A stretch of DNA of 63,103 nt from NCBI GenBank assembly GCA_002104905.1, contig MCFE01000519.1:1-63103 (forward strand). The letters run 5' to 3'. The DNA comes from Basidiobolus meristosporus CBS 931.73 (lineage: Eukaryota > Basidiobolomycota > Basidiobolomycetes > Basidiobolales > Basidiobolaceae). Made by a program: the position numbers and the translations under genes. This document shows positions 22,397 to 34,341 of the stretch, piece by piece; position 1 is the first letter of the stretch; each line of letters starts with the position of its first letter. The notes below the pieces were generated by a model, which worked only from the letters and a program-made list of their open reading frames with translations, ran no database searches and was not told the DNA's origin.

Positions 22397-24049
22397 TCAG
22401 CAAGCCCCGAGGTCAGTCCAAACATTTTGACTGTTGTTGCCTGGGGTATCATTCTGAGTCCACCACTTGGCTTGCCAGAGGTGTGCCTTGTACACTGCCT
22501 TTTGTGCTCCATTGTACGCGGTGGATGCGTTCCAATCAGCAACGCCGTTGCAAATCCCGGGAACTGAGGTGGGGCTGGGTGATCCAGAGGTAGTGGAAAC
22601 ACTGGAGGTAACAGATGGGACAGTTGAGGTCTTGCTGGTGATGGTCGTGGTTGGTTGCACAGTGGATGTGGGTACTGGTGGAACGCTGGGTGATGGGCAT
22701 CCTGAGCCAGTGCAGCGGACTCCTTGCAGGACGTTGAGAAGCTCGTCGTTGGAGTCATGACTCATATCCCAGTACATCACGCCTCGAAGGCCAGATTGTC
22801 TGGTGTGGTCAACCTTGATCTTGAGTGATTGAGGATCGTCGTAGGAGATGAATCGCTTGTCACTGGCTCTGAACAGCCAGGGGGTCTGGGTGGTGTTGTC
22901 CCAGTAACGACTCCAGCCACTGACGGGGGTGGTGGTGCCGGATTGGAGGATGTCACTGCGGATGGACTTCCACTTCCAGATGCCAGAGTAGAACGTCCCT
23001 TCGTTACAGAACGAGTTGGGCTCATTGGCGTCATACGAGTCACCCTTGGGTGTCACGCTATCCTTCGCAGCATACATGTTGCCGGGGTTGGCATTCATGT
23101 CAACAGTGGCAGTGAGGGAGCGGCCATAGAACGGCACTCCCATGACAAGCTTGTTGGCTGGCCACTTGGCCCCGAGCCAATCATTAATGGACTGGCGGAA
23201 AGAGTAGGCATCACCACCCTTCGCAGTATCGTAGTCGAATGGGGCATTTGGGCCAGTGGTGGCCGACCATGATCCCATGATGTCGTAGGCCATGACATTG
23301 ATGAAGTCAAAGTACTGAGCATACGCTGACACATCAGCCATCGGCTTGCCATCCACACCATCGAATGGCTGAACTCTCACGGCAGCGGTCAGCAGCTTGT
23401 GCTCGTTGGGGAACTCGGCATCAAGGGCGGCTCTGAGCTCCTTGAGGAGGATGAGGTAGTTGGCACTGTCGTTCTTGTCAACGATGTTACAGATGGCCGC
23501 ATTTCTGCCAGGATACTCCCAATCGATGTCAATTCCGTCAAGGTCCCAGCCATCTGGGTTCTCATCGTAGTCGGGCTTTGTGTTCTTGCGCACGAACACA
23601 AGTGCATTGTTGATGAACTTCTTGCGCAATGCTGCATCTCGTACAATGGTGGAGAATGTCTGGCTACCTGTCCAGCCACCCAGTGACATCAGTGTCTTGA
23701 CACCCTTTGCACTGGCAAGCTGCTTCAGCTTGCGGATTCTGGTACCATCGTAGTATCTATCAATAGTGATGGCGGTCGGGTCACTGGTCTTCTTGGTTAG
23801 TACTCCGAAGCCTATTCACAGACAAGCGGTTAGTCAAGGACAGATCAACCGAGAAGTCGTCTAAAACCACTGTTTGGACTGACCATAGTTGATGTGGGTG
23901 ACCTTGTCGAGGCTTAGCTGCTCAGGCTCCACCTTACCCCACGGTACATAGTAGCCAACGACCACCTTGTCGTCTGCAGCCTCAATGGCGAAAGGAGCAA
24001 GCAGTAAGGTGGCAGAGATCGTCGAGATCAAGAAGAGTTTGAGTTTCAT
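22397..24049 (-). CDS. GH18 chitinase with C-terminal chitin-binding module, copy A
   Basis: Exons 24049-23884 and 23811-22397 give 526 aa. Signal peptide at about 1-24, then a GH18 barrel starting KVVVGYYVPWGK; the catalytic motif DGIDIDWEYPG is intact (DxxDxDxE, Glu as acid). Other marks are SLGGWTGS, VMAYDIMG and the end strand GVMYWDMSHDS. A Ser/Thr/Pro linker (PSPSVPPVPTSTVQPTTT) leads to a CBM5/12-type module with ADWNASTAYNGAQKAVYKAH and WQAKWWTQNDTPGNNSQ. The secreted enzyme hydrolyses chitin in cell-wall remodelling, nutrition or attack on chitinous hosts. Intron (72 nt) and N-terminal half match copy B. Confidence 0.93.
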
Positions 24050-24631
24050 TGCAAGCAGTAGATGATGCTTCAGTTGATGAGGACATGAGGACGACCGCTT
24101 GGCTTTATAGTTAAAACGTGGGTAATTCTATTTTGTTACCATTGAATATGGTAAGATCGGCACCAACTCTGGCAAGGAGTAACAAACCAATAAAGCCAAA
24201 TACGGTAGAGGTGTGCAGCTCGTGTAACCCAACAGCCGGGAATCTAAGTTTGAGGAACCCGGACTGTTGCCAAACAAAAGAATAAACTTTGCTGGGTGAA
24301 CTGAAACCGCGGAGGTGCGATCCTCTAGAATATCTATCTGAAAGTAGTATGAATAGCTAGGCGAAATTTTGCTTTGGTGCAGCACTTACTGCCACAGTTA
24401 GCAGCCATCGATTATTTCAAGGCAACTAATTCTCGGTCAAACCACTAAATAAATGAATCTAACTGCTTGGAATAATACCTGATTACAACTATAGTGACTG
24501 TTGCTCAGCAAACATTGGGTTTGAGGGCTATCATCGAAGTACACTGGGAAGCAATCTTTATTTTTCAATATAGCGGCTTCGTAATCAATGTGATATAAAG
24601 CAAAAGTGGTATTGGTGGTAATACTTGGTTA
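24050..24631. other. intergenic between chitinase copies A and B
   Basis: 582 bp: upstream region of copy A and 3' end of copy B. The minus strand has a TATAAAGCC-type element near 24104, about 55 bp before the copy A start. Confidence 0.45.
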
Positions 24632-26284
24632 TCAACAAGCCCCGAGGTGAGTCCAGACATTCTGACTGTTGTTGCCTGGGGTGTCGTTCTGAGTCCACCA
24701 CTTGGCTTGCCAGAGGTGTGCCTTGTACACTGCCTTTTGTGCTCCATTGTACGCGGTGGATGCGTTCCAATCAGCAACGCCGTTGCAAATCCCGGGAACT
24801 GAGGTGGGGCTGGGCGATCCGGAGGTGGTGGTGACACTGGAGGTAGCAGATGGGACAGTTGAGGTCTTGCTGGTGATGGTCGTGGTTGGTTGCACAGTGG
24901 ATGTGGGTACTGGTGGAACGCTGGGTGATGGGCATCCTGAGCCAGTGCAGCGGACTCCTTGCAGGACGTTGAGAAGCTCGTCGTTGGAGTCATGACTCAT
25001 ATCCCAGTACATCACGCCTCGAAGGCCAGATTGTCTGGTGTGGTCAACCTTGATCTTGAGTGATTGAGGATCGTCGTAGGAGATGAATCGCTTGTCACTG
25101 GCTCTGAACAGCCAGGGGGTCTGGGTGGTGTTGTCCCAGTAACGACTCCAGCCACTGACGGGGGTAGTGGTGCCAGATTGGAGGATGTCACTGCGGATGG
25201 ACTTCCACTTCCAGATGCCAGAGTAGAACGTCCCTTCGTTACAGAACGAGTTGGGCTCATTGGCGTCATACGAGTCACCCTTGGGTGTCACACTCTCCTT
25301 CGCAGCATACATGTTGCCGGGGTTGGCATTCATGTCAACAGTGGCAGTGAGGGAGCGGCCATAGAACGGCACTCCCATGACAAGCTTGTTGGCTGGCCAC
25401 TTGGCCCCGAGCCAATCATTGATGGACTGGCGGAAAGAGTAGGCATCACCACCCTTCGCAGTATCATAGTCGAATGGGGCATTTGGGCCAGTGGTGGCTG
25501 ACCATGATCCCATGATGTCGTAGGCCATGACATTGATGAAGTCAAAGTACTGAGCATATGCTGACACATCAGCCATCGGCTTGCCATCCACACCATCGAA
25601 TGGCTGAACTCTCACGGCAGCGGTCAGCAGCTTGTGCTCGTTGGGGAACTCGGCATCGAGGGCGGCTCTGAGCTCCTTGAGGAGGATGAGGTAGTTGGCA
25701 CTATCGTTCTTGTCAACGATGTTACAAATGGCCGCATTTCTGCCAGGATACTCCCAATCAATGTCAATTCCGTCAAGGTCCCAGCCATCTGGGTTCTCAT
25801 CGTAGTCGGGCTTTGTGTTCTTGCGCACGAACACAAGTGCATTGTTGATGAACTTCTTGCGCAATGCTGCATCTCGCACAATGGTGGAGAATGTCTGGCT
25901 ACCTGTCCAGCCACCCAGTGACATCAGTGTCTTGACACCCTTTGCACTGGCAAGCTGCTTCAGCTTGCGGATTCTGGTACCATCGTAGTATCTATCAATA
26001 GTGATGGCAGTCGGGTCACTGGTCTTCTTGGTTAGTACTCCGAAACCTATTCACAGACAAGTGGTTAGTCAAGGACAGATCAACCGAGAAGTCGTCTAAA
26101 ACCACTGTTTGGACTGACCATAGTTGATGTGGGTGACCTTATCGAGGCTTAGCTGCTCAGGCTCTACCTTACCCCACGGTACATAGTAGCCAACGACCAC
26201 CTTGTCGTCTGCAGCCTCAATGGATAAAGGAGCAAGCAGTAAGGTGGCAGAGATCGTCGAGATCAAGAAGAGTTTGAGTTTCAT
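24632..26284 (-). CDS. GH18 chitinase with CBM, copy B
   Basis: Exons 26284-26119 and 26046-24632, 526 aa. Same layout as copy A: signal peptide (MKLKLFLISTISATLLLAPL), GH18 domain with DGIDIDWEYPG, S/T/P linker, CBM5/12-like end. Its first half follows copy A (TSDPTAIT, DYDENPDGW, QSINDWLG). The linker region follows copy D (VPSATSSVTTTSG). The upstream ~50 bp resemble copy A, then diverge. Confidence 0.93.
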
Positions 26285-26778
26285 TGCAAGCAGTAGATGA
26301 TGCTTTGGCTGAGAAGGATTAAGGGCTGGATATATAGGCAGAACGTGAGTAATTGAGGCATCAGGCGAAGACCAATTTAGCATAATTGGAACCAAGTCTA
26401 GTAAGGAGCTGCCAACCAATAAATCCGTATAAGGTGATGTGAAGAAGCCCATGTTGCATCAAAGCCAGGAAATCAGGGAGAGAAAACTGGAAAATTTCCT
26501 GGATGATCATCAGTGATATCTGGAACTCCACCACTTGGAGAGGGATCCTTGCATTTCTAGAACAAATACTTCAGCATGCAATCTTGATCCTAGCCAAATA
26601 CGAATATAGCACAGAGGAACAGTTGTATCTGAGATATTCATACCAAAGAATGGATGTAATTATGCACTTGTAATTTTTACCGATATATCATACATTGAAG
26701 CAATATTGTTGGAAAGGTATGTTTTATTGTTGTCATAGTCAGGGAGAGTAATCAAAAATTGATTCCTGATTCGGAAAT
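26285..26778. other. intergenic between chitinase copies B and C
   Basis: 494 bp. On the minus strand a TATATATCC-like element lies near 26331, about 45 bp before the copy B start. The rest is A/T-rich with no recognised element. Confidence 0.4.
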
Positions 26779-28416
26779 TTAACAGGACCCGAGGTCGTTC
26801 CAGACATTTTGGCTGTTGCTGCCAGGAGTATCATTTTGAGTCCACCACTTGGCTTGCCAGAGGTGTCCCTTATATACTACCTTTTGAGCTGCATTATAAG
26901 CGGTGGCAGCACTCCAATCAGCAACACCACTACAATTTCCGGGAGCTGAGGTGGGGCTGGGCGATCCGGAGGTGGTGGTGGCACTGGAGGTAGCAGATGG
27001 GACAGTTGAGGTCTTGCTGGTGATGGTCGTGGTTGGTTGCACAGTGGATGTGGGTACTGGTGGAACGCTGGGTGATGGGCATCCTGAGCCAGTGCAGCGG
27101 ACTCCTTGCAGGACGTTGAGAAGCTCGTCGTTGGAGTCATGACTCATATCCCAGTACATCACGCCCCGAAGGCCAGATTGTCTGGTGTGGTCAACCTTGA
27201 TCTTGAGTGATTGAGGATCGTCGTAAGAGATGAATCGCTTGTCACTGGCTCTGAACAACCAGGGGGTCTGGGTGGTGTTGTCCCAGTAACGACTCCAGCC
27301 ACTGACGGGGGTAGTGGTGCCAGATTGGAGGATGTCACTGCGGATGGACTTCCACTTCCAGATGCCAGAGTAGAACGTCCCTTCGTTACAGAACGAGTTG
27401 GGCTCATTGGCGTCATACGAGTCACCCTTGGGTGTCACGCTATCCTTCGCAGCATACATGTTGCCGGGGTTGGCATTCATGTCAACAGTGGCAGTGAGGG
27501 AGCGGCCATAGAACGGCACTCCCATGACAAGCTTGTTGGCTGGCCACTTGGCTCCGAGCCAATCATTAATGGCTTGACGGAAAGAGTAGGCATCACCACC
27601 CTTCGCAGTATCATAGTCGAATGGGGCATTTGGGCCAGTGGTGGCCGACCATGATCCCATGATGTCGTAGGCCATGACATTGATGAAGTCAAAGTACTGA
27701 GCATACGCTGACACATCAGCCATCGGCTTGCCATCCACACCATCGAATGGCTGAACTCTCACGGCAGCGGTCAGCAGCTTGTGCTCGTTGGGGAACTCGG
27801 CATCGAGGGCTGCTCTGAGCTCCTTGAGGAGGATGAGGTAGTTGGCACTATCGTTCTTGTCAACGATGTTACAAATGGCCGCATTTCTGCCAGGATACTC
27901 CCAATCGATGTCAATTCCGTCAAGGTCCCAGCCATCTGGATTAGCATCGTAGTCGGGCTTTGTGTTCTTGCGCACGAACACAAGTGCATTGTTGATGAAC
28001 TTCTTGCGCAATGCTGCATCTCGTACAATGGTGGAGAATGTCTGGCTACCTGTCCAGCCACCCAGTGACATCAGTGTCTTGACACCCTTTGCACTGGCAA
28101 GCTGCTTCAGCTTGCGGATTCTGTTGCCATCGTAGTATCTATCAATAGTAATCTCGGTGGGATCAGCAGTTTTCTTGGTCAACACACCAAAACCTTGAAA
28201 GAAATTAGCATAAGCGCCTCAATGCATTTGCAACATTCGCGGATACTAACCATAGTTGATATGGGTGACTTTGTCCAAGCTTAGCTGCTCAGGCTCCACC
28301 TTACCCCATGGGACGTAGTAGCCAACAACCACCTTGTCATCAGCTGCTGAACCCTCCAAAGGAGCAAAGAGTATAGCGGCGGAGATAGTCGAGAGCACAA
28401 GGATGTTGAGTTTCAT
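26779..28416 (-). CDS. GH18 chitinase with divergent CBM, copy C
   Basis: Exons 28416-28251 and 28193-26779, 526 aa. The signal peptide differs (MKLNILVLSTISAAILFAPL) and the intron (57 nt) is of another type, shared only with copy D. The first third of the catalytic domain carries the C/D markers (TADPTEIT, DYDANPDGW, QAINDWLG), while the later part is nearly identical to all copies. The CBM is the odd one: NCSGVADWSAATAYNAAQKV and a NVWNDLGSC end, with several substitutions absent from A, B and D. The catalytic DxxDxDxE motif is intact. Confidence 0.93.
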
Positions 28417-29095
28417 TGCGATACTATCGAAGTATTTGAGTTGATGCACTACTTCATTACTGAGGAAGTATATTTATACCAATTGGTGAAATACCAATTT
28501 TTATTAAGTCGCCAGTAATCTAACCAGTTTCTGAACATACATAGTGATAATTGCTAGTTACCAGGCCGTTTGTAGTTACACTTGACTCGTGATAGCGGAG
28601 TTGCGGTCATCCTTACCAAATTAGTTCTAATCGAGCTTTGATTTGCCCGTAGCATACTGATTAATGCTGAATATACTTTGCTCACTGTGAAGACCCAGCT
28701 ACTTTACTTGAAAGGAATGTTATCGGTTAGAAAATCTAGATATGGTATCTCACTATGGTTCAGGGGCTTTACGCAATAATGGTCTCCGGCATTTCCGAGA
28801 GCCTATTTTGGTATGCAAATTTCGTTTATTGAATGCATAGAACACTTTTGATGCAGTCCATAAGGTAGTGCTTTCTGAACATCAGACAAAGTATGGCGAA
28901 GTTGGTAATTTCCCACAAGCGGTGCCGTAGGAGGTAAAAGTATGTTTACGCATGCTAATTTTCCTGGAGACTACTGGAAACGGTAAGGATGAGTGTTTAA
29001 TCATCAAGGTGGATACTAGGAGAGGTAACTATCTGACCATTCAAACAACCAAAACAGTATCAAAAGAATTGTTTATTCAGATTCCCACATGCTAA
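28417..29095. other. intergenic between chitinase copies C and D
   Basis: 679 bp. TATTTATACC (28471-28480; minus strand GGTATAAATA) is a TATA box for copy C. The remainder has no recognised element. Confidence 0.45.
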
Positions 29096-30733
29096 TTAAC
29101 AAGCACCGAGATCGGTCCAGACATTTTGGCTATTGCTACCAGGGGTATCATTCTGAGTCCACCACTTGGCTTGCCAGAGGTGTGCCTTGTACACTGCCTT
29201 TTGCGCTCCATTGTACGCGGTGGATGCGTTCCAATCAGCAACGCCGTTGCAAATCCCGGGAACTGAGGTGGGGCTGGGCGATCCGGAGGTGGTGGTGACA
29301 CTGGAGGTAGCAGATGGGACAGTTGAGGTCTTGCTGGTGATGGTCGTGGTTGGTTGCACAGTGGATGTGGGTACTGGTGGAACGCTGGGTGATGGGCATC
29401 CTGAGCCAGTGCAGCGGACTCCTTGCAGGACGTTGAGAAGCTCGTCGTTGGAGTCATGACTCATATCCCAGTACATCACGCCTCGAAGGCCAGATTGTCT
29501 GGTGTGGTCAACCTTGATCTTGAGTGATTGAGGATCGTCGTAGGAGATGAATCGCTTGTCACTGGCTCTGAACAGCCAGGGGGTCTGGGTGGTGTTGTCC
29601 CAGTAACGACTCCAGCCACTGACGGGGGTAGTGGTGCCAGATTGGAGGATGTCACTGCGGATGGACTTCCACTTCCAGATGCCAGAGTAGAACGTCCCTT
29701 CGTTACAGAACGAGTTGGGCTCATTGGCGTCATACGAGTCACCCTTGGGTGTCACGCTATCCTTCGCAGCATACATGTTGCCGGGGTTGGCATTCATGTC
29801 AACAGTGGCAGTGAGGGAGCGGCCATAGAACGGCACTCCCATGACAAGCTTGTTGGCTGGCCACTTGGCTCCGAGCCAATCATTAATGGCTTGACGGAAA
29901 GAGTAGGCATCACCACCCTTCGCAGTATCATAGTCGAATGGGGCATTTGGGCCAGTGGTGGCTGACCATGATCCCATGATGTCGTAGGCCATGACATTGA
30001 TGAAGTCAAAGTACTGAGCATACGCTGACACATCAGCCATCGGCTTGCCATCCACACCATCGAATGGCTGAACTCTCACGGCAGCGGTCAGCAGCTTGTG
30101 CTCGTTGGGGAACTCGGCATCAAGGGCGGCTCTGAGCTCCTTGAGGAGGATGAGGTAGTTGGCACTGTCGTTCTTGTCAACGATGTTACAAATGGCCGCA
30201 TTTCTGCCAGGATACTCCCAATCGATGTCGATTCCGTCAAGGTCCCAGCCATCTGGATTAGCATCGTAGTCGGGCTTTGTGTTCTTGCGCACGAACACAA
30301 GTGCATTGTTGATGAACTTCTTGCGCAATGCTGCATCTCGTACAATGGTGGAGAATGTCTGGCTACCTGTCCAGCCACCCAGTGACATCAGTGTCTTGAC
30401 ACCCTTTGCACTGGCAAGCTGCTTCAGCTTGCGGATTCTGTTGCCATCGTAGTATCTATCAATAGTAATCTCGGTGGGATCAGCAGTTTTCTTGGTCAAC
30501 ACACCAAAACCTTGAAAGAAATTAGCATAAGCGCCTCAATGCATTTGCAACATTCGCGGATACTAACCATAGTTGATATGGGTGACTTTGTCCAAGCTTA
30601 GCTGCTCAGGCTCCACCTTACCCCATGGGACGTAGTAGCCAACAACCACCTTGTCATCAGCTGCTGAACCCTCCAAAGGAGCAAAGAGTATTGCGGCAGA
30701 GATGGTTGAGAGCAGAAGGATATTAATCTTCAT
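29096..30733 (-). CDS. GH18 chitinase with CBM, copy D
   Basis: Exons 30733-30568 and 30510-29096, 526 aa, the outermost and first of the array in transcription order. The signal peptide is MKINILLLSTISAAILFAPL. The 57-nt intron looks identical to copy C's and the N-terminal half follows copy C, but the linker and CBM follow copies A and B (CNGVADWNASTAYNGAQK, NVWTDLGAC). So this copy is a mosaic of the two groups. The active-site motif is intact. A TATAAAAGG element on the minus strand lies near 30781-30789, about 50 bp before the start. Confidence 0.93.
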
Positions 30734-32732
30734 CGTAGGCTTGCTTCGATTATGAATTACTTGGCTTTCCAAGATGATGCCTTTTATAGTTTCTGTCATC
30801 ATATGGAGAGCCTTTTGAATGTTGTTGCCACGGTATATGGGAATCCACCATAACAAGATTACGATTCCCGATTGAAGCATGGCAACACAGCATTTAATAT
30901 ATCTACGAATTGCTTATCCCTTCCTAAAGTGTTCATATTAGCGACAATTAAGGCATCTATGTGGGATTGAGAAAAGGAGCATTGGTAATTCATGTAAGCC
31001 TATGGTATATTTTAACATTTGGCTTGAATGCGAATGAACATACCTGACCGACCACGGTCCGAGTTTTGTCTTTACAATACTTGATACTTTTTCCAGGATG
31101 AAGGATATTCTCGTTAAACATCACGGAAGATTTCATTTTATTGCTTGTTCACAAACTGTTCGTTGTATTATACAAAGTAGCTGTATATTCAAAGCGAAGA
31201 ACGGGGGCATATGTGACTTGCACTGCGCAGTTAATGGATTGATCGTGTCGAAAGTGACAAGGGACTTGGATCTGACAACTTTCCCAATTAAAGCTTGGTT
31301 TAGTTGAACAAAATACATTCGTAGAACGAAGAAACTGGTTCAGTGTAATAAAAGTCCTAATCAAATTCTCATCTGGATCCCACCTAACTTACAGTCATTT
31401 ACGGTATCTAACATTTCGTTGCGGCAAAAAATGTTAGCTACACTGGGGTAGATATATTGCTAATAATGCAGGTCTGTTTACGGTATTACAAGTACCTAAT
31501 CTACTTCAAAGTCTATCATTGTTCTTTCTACACTCTCTAATCACTAGCATATGGCTTTGGCTTGGATTATGTCAAGTCATTTATATATATTTATCGGCAC
31601 GTTCTGGTCGGGTTTAGTACTTTCATAATGATATGCCTACCCCCGCGATTTCGTAGGTTTTGTTGATTCTTCGCTCTGACTTGTAAGCACGCTATGTACA
31701 TTTTCCAACCACATGAAGTATTATGGCTTGATTTGTTCGATTATAAAACTGAATTAATTGCTGATTAATCATTACAATATACAATGAGCGTGTTTTGATT
31801 TCGTCATAGTAGAGGCCTCTATACATGACTTGCACCACGTCAATATTGATGAGAGTTACCACTGCGAGGTTCCGGTTGTGCTGGGACCAGACTGGCAGAT
31901 CTACACCTGCACTGATTGATAACCGTGATTGCATCAGGTTACTAAGGTGGATGCTGTTGAGTAACCAAGTAGCGACCTTATACGAATCGAACTTACTAGG
32001 GGGTAATCTCGTTTTAGTATCGAGCATCACGCATTGAATCTTGCCTAGTCCACCAGGTACCCCGCTCAGTAGATTATCAAAAATCTGGTACAGCGGCATC
32101 TTTCCTTTTTTGGGATGGACAGCATAATTTAAGGATCACCAATACAATAAAATGACCATAATAAAGCTTTTCAGGAAGTAGTTCAAGGTCAGGGTCAAAG
32201 CGGAGATGTGATTATCAATCATAAGGGATCTTCAGAGAGTGTGCTACTTGATACTGAAACTGAGTTGGAGGATAAACTTCTGGGAAATGGATTGTGGAAT
32301 GTACTAAAATGGTTTTCTCAAATATATACGCGTATGAATTGAATTTCAACATGGCCTCAGATATATATATATATACACATGAAATGAATTTCTACATGAC
32401 CTCAAATATACACCTGAAACTCGTTCTTGGTTCAACACACTTGAGCCATCGGTGATCTGAATCAATCAGATCAATGACGGCCTCCGCGTAAACGTACGAC
32501 ATGGCTTATTTATTTACCAGCTATAGGAGAGGAAGCTCGCTAAAGATTCCAATGCTTGCTCGCATGACTCAGCTCCGCCAGTTTCACCATAATATATTTT
32601 ACCTCACCCATTGGTCTACAGCTACAAACCTGTTGTGTTGGTTGCGCTAGGAAATAGCTATATATACAGAGGGGAGATACTTCCAAATGAAACTAGCCAT
32701 CTAGAGACCTTTGCACGCTCCATCTTGTTATC
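30734..32732. other. 2-kb intergenic region, gene-poor
   Basis: Apart from the doubtful reading frame at 31692-32099 nothing coding is recognised. It holds AT dinucleotide runs at 31582-31594 and 32358-32373. The right end carries the zinc-finger gene promoter, with TATATATA at 32659-32666 about 70 bp before that ATG. Confidence 0.45.
31692..32099 (-). CDS. doubtful hypothetical protein, 135 aa
   Basis: One uninterrupted frame of 135 codons (starts MPLYQIFDNLL) in an otherwise non-coding 2-kb stretch. It has no signal peptide, membrane segment, repeats or known motif. The middle (AVVTLINIDVVQVMYRGLYY) is hydrophobic but not clearly a helix. It may be a chance frame or a decayed gene. Confidence 0.2.
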   Translation of the reverse strand: MPLYQIFDNLLSGVPGGLGKIQCVMLDTKTRLPPSKFDSYKVATWLLNSIHLSNLMQSRLSISAGVDLPVWSQHNRNLAVVTLINIDVVQVMYRGLYYDEIKTRSLYIVMINQQLIQFYNRTNQAIILHVVGKCT

Positions 32733-33623
32733 ATGTATTCTAACTGTCTCCGGTTCACAACTCACCCCGACTTCCTCCCTGTTACCACTAGAGCTGAAGA
32801 AGGTCTCGAGAACCAAATTTACCATGACATTTGGTTCAAATCCTCCAAAGGGAATGAGCTTCATGTGACAAAACCTTCTAAGCTGTCACCAAACGCAACC
32901 GCCCAGGTGACTCCTTTATTCCTATTTCCCTCTTCAAGCCAGGCCTCCGATTTGATCTGTTCGCAAAGCGTCAAATCGTGTGGCCCGGAGTTTTCCCCTA
33001 TCAACAGCCAATCAAGCACATCTGGAAGTGAGCACGGAGCAAATCTCTTCGATCTAATCGGTTTGGACGTCCTCCCTGATTACCAGACAACCTTTAAAAA
33101 CATTATTCGTTGGAATTCCACCATCGACAGCAAGGCAATCCCTCCATTAGATCGCAGGTATAGTATGGACTCGGCCATTTCCCTGCCCCTTGGTGTGTGG
33201 AACAAATTCCACGACACACCAGCAACATCCTCGGATGATTCCTTACTACTTACTTGTCCCTACTCACCGATATCAAGTAATACAGCAGATTCGAGGTTCT
33301 TATCTGATAGTAGACACTCTTCATCATTGAAATGCCCATACGGTGGGTGCAGAAAACTTTTTACAACTGTACATTCCCTTCGCATCCATCTTCGCTTGCA
33401 CGATCCAGAAAGGCCATATCAGTGTGATCAATGTGGGAAATATTTTGATAGAATCCATGACCTACAACGCCACTCCTTGACCCACCTACCAGTCAAGGGA
33501 TTCCCTTGCACTTCGTGTGGACGTGGATTTAGTCGATCCGATGCGGTGAAGAGGCATGCCCGCAGATGTACCGGAAAGCCCAGCAAAAGCCAGGCCAAAG
33601 GAAACAAATCCAAGCCTCAGTAG
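32733..33623 (+). CDS. C2H2 zinc-finger transcription factor
   Basis: 296 aa in one exon. The N-terminal 200 residues are Ser/Pro-rich and low in order. Three C-terminal zinc fingers follow: residues 201-223 (CPYGGCRKLF..H..H), 231-251 (CDQCGKYFDRIHDLQRH) and 259-279 (CTSCGRGFSRSDAVKRH, closing with Cys instead of His). The linkers (HDPERPYQC, HLPVKGFPC) fit the TGEKP-like class. The tail is Lys-rich, a likely nuclear signal. The RSDAVKRH helix of finger 3 resembles that of many fungal regulators, so G-rich DNA binding is likely, but no specific orthologue is recognised. Confidence 0.83.
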   Translation: MYSNCLRFTTHPDFLPVTTRAEEGLENQIYHDIWFKSSKGNELHVTKPSKLSPNATAQVTPLFLFPSSSQASDLICSQSVKSCGPEFSPINSQSSTSGSEHGANLFDLIGLDVLPDYQTTFKNIIRWNSTIDSKAIPPLDRRYSMDSAISLPLGVWNKFHDTPATSSDDSLLLTCPYSPISSNTADSRFLSDSRHSSSLKCPYGGCRKLFTTVHSLRIHLRLHDPERPYQCDQCGKYFDRIHDLQRHSLTHLPVKGFPCTSCGRGFSRSDAVKRHARRCTGKPSKSQAKGNKSKPQ

Positions 33624-34341
33624 CCATTGAATGGTTCACTTCCATACCTGAGCCTCAACATTCGGTGGAACCCAGTGTTCAAGATTTGTCCGATCTTGAG
33701 ATATGCTGTAATATGTGATTATTGTACAGAAATTTTGTTATAATGAGCCTGCATCCTACCCATCCCCGCATTTAGCCAATAAACATGTCTTGATATATAT
33801 ATATATAGCTTTACACAACTACACTAGATATACTTCACTCCGGTTGTGACTTTCCTCATATACTTTGCGTAGAACTTGTTCAGCATTCAGATTTTAGATG
33901 ATTGTGGGGTTGGACAAGTCTTGACTGGGATATCAGAAACCGATAAGATTACATATCTATGTTACCAATTCTAGTCCTAACCTAACCTAGCCCAACCCTA
34001 ACCACTTACCCCATATACCTGACCTAAACCAAGTGATCCAAATTTGCTTAAACCTAATCATCTTTTACTGCATGATTAATTCGATTCACTGAAGTCCCTT
34101 GGCATAACTTACTCAAGCCAATCAGAGTTAAGGGTGACGGATGGTTTACGACTCTTCTGTTCTGGCTTCTACTATCAATCGCTTAACCACCATATATCAA
34201 CTGGTTTCGAAAGTTCAAGCTTTCTCAGATATTACTCGTACGTATTCCACATACACTGTATTTTCTTTTTAGAGCCTCTCTCTGACCAACCTCATACCTA
34301 TATCCGTACAGCACTATTCTACTCGATTCAATTCCATCACG
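33624..34341. other. intergenic with degenerate CCTAAC repeats
   Basis: 718 bp between two plus-strand genes. An AATAAA (33779) lies downstream of the zinc-finger gene, followed by an AT dinucleotide run (33795-33807). At about 33976-34030 the sequence repeats CCTAACC/CCCTAACC-like words, which could be old telomeric DNA on the opposite strand. Confidence 0.45.

Noticed and set aside
22467-30385. Open frames on both strands within the chitinase exons (88-147 aa)
   Set aside because: Shadow frames of the GH18 coding sequence; they recur in each copy in step with it.
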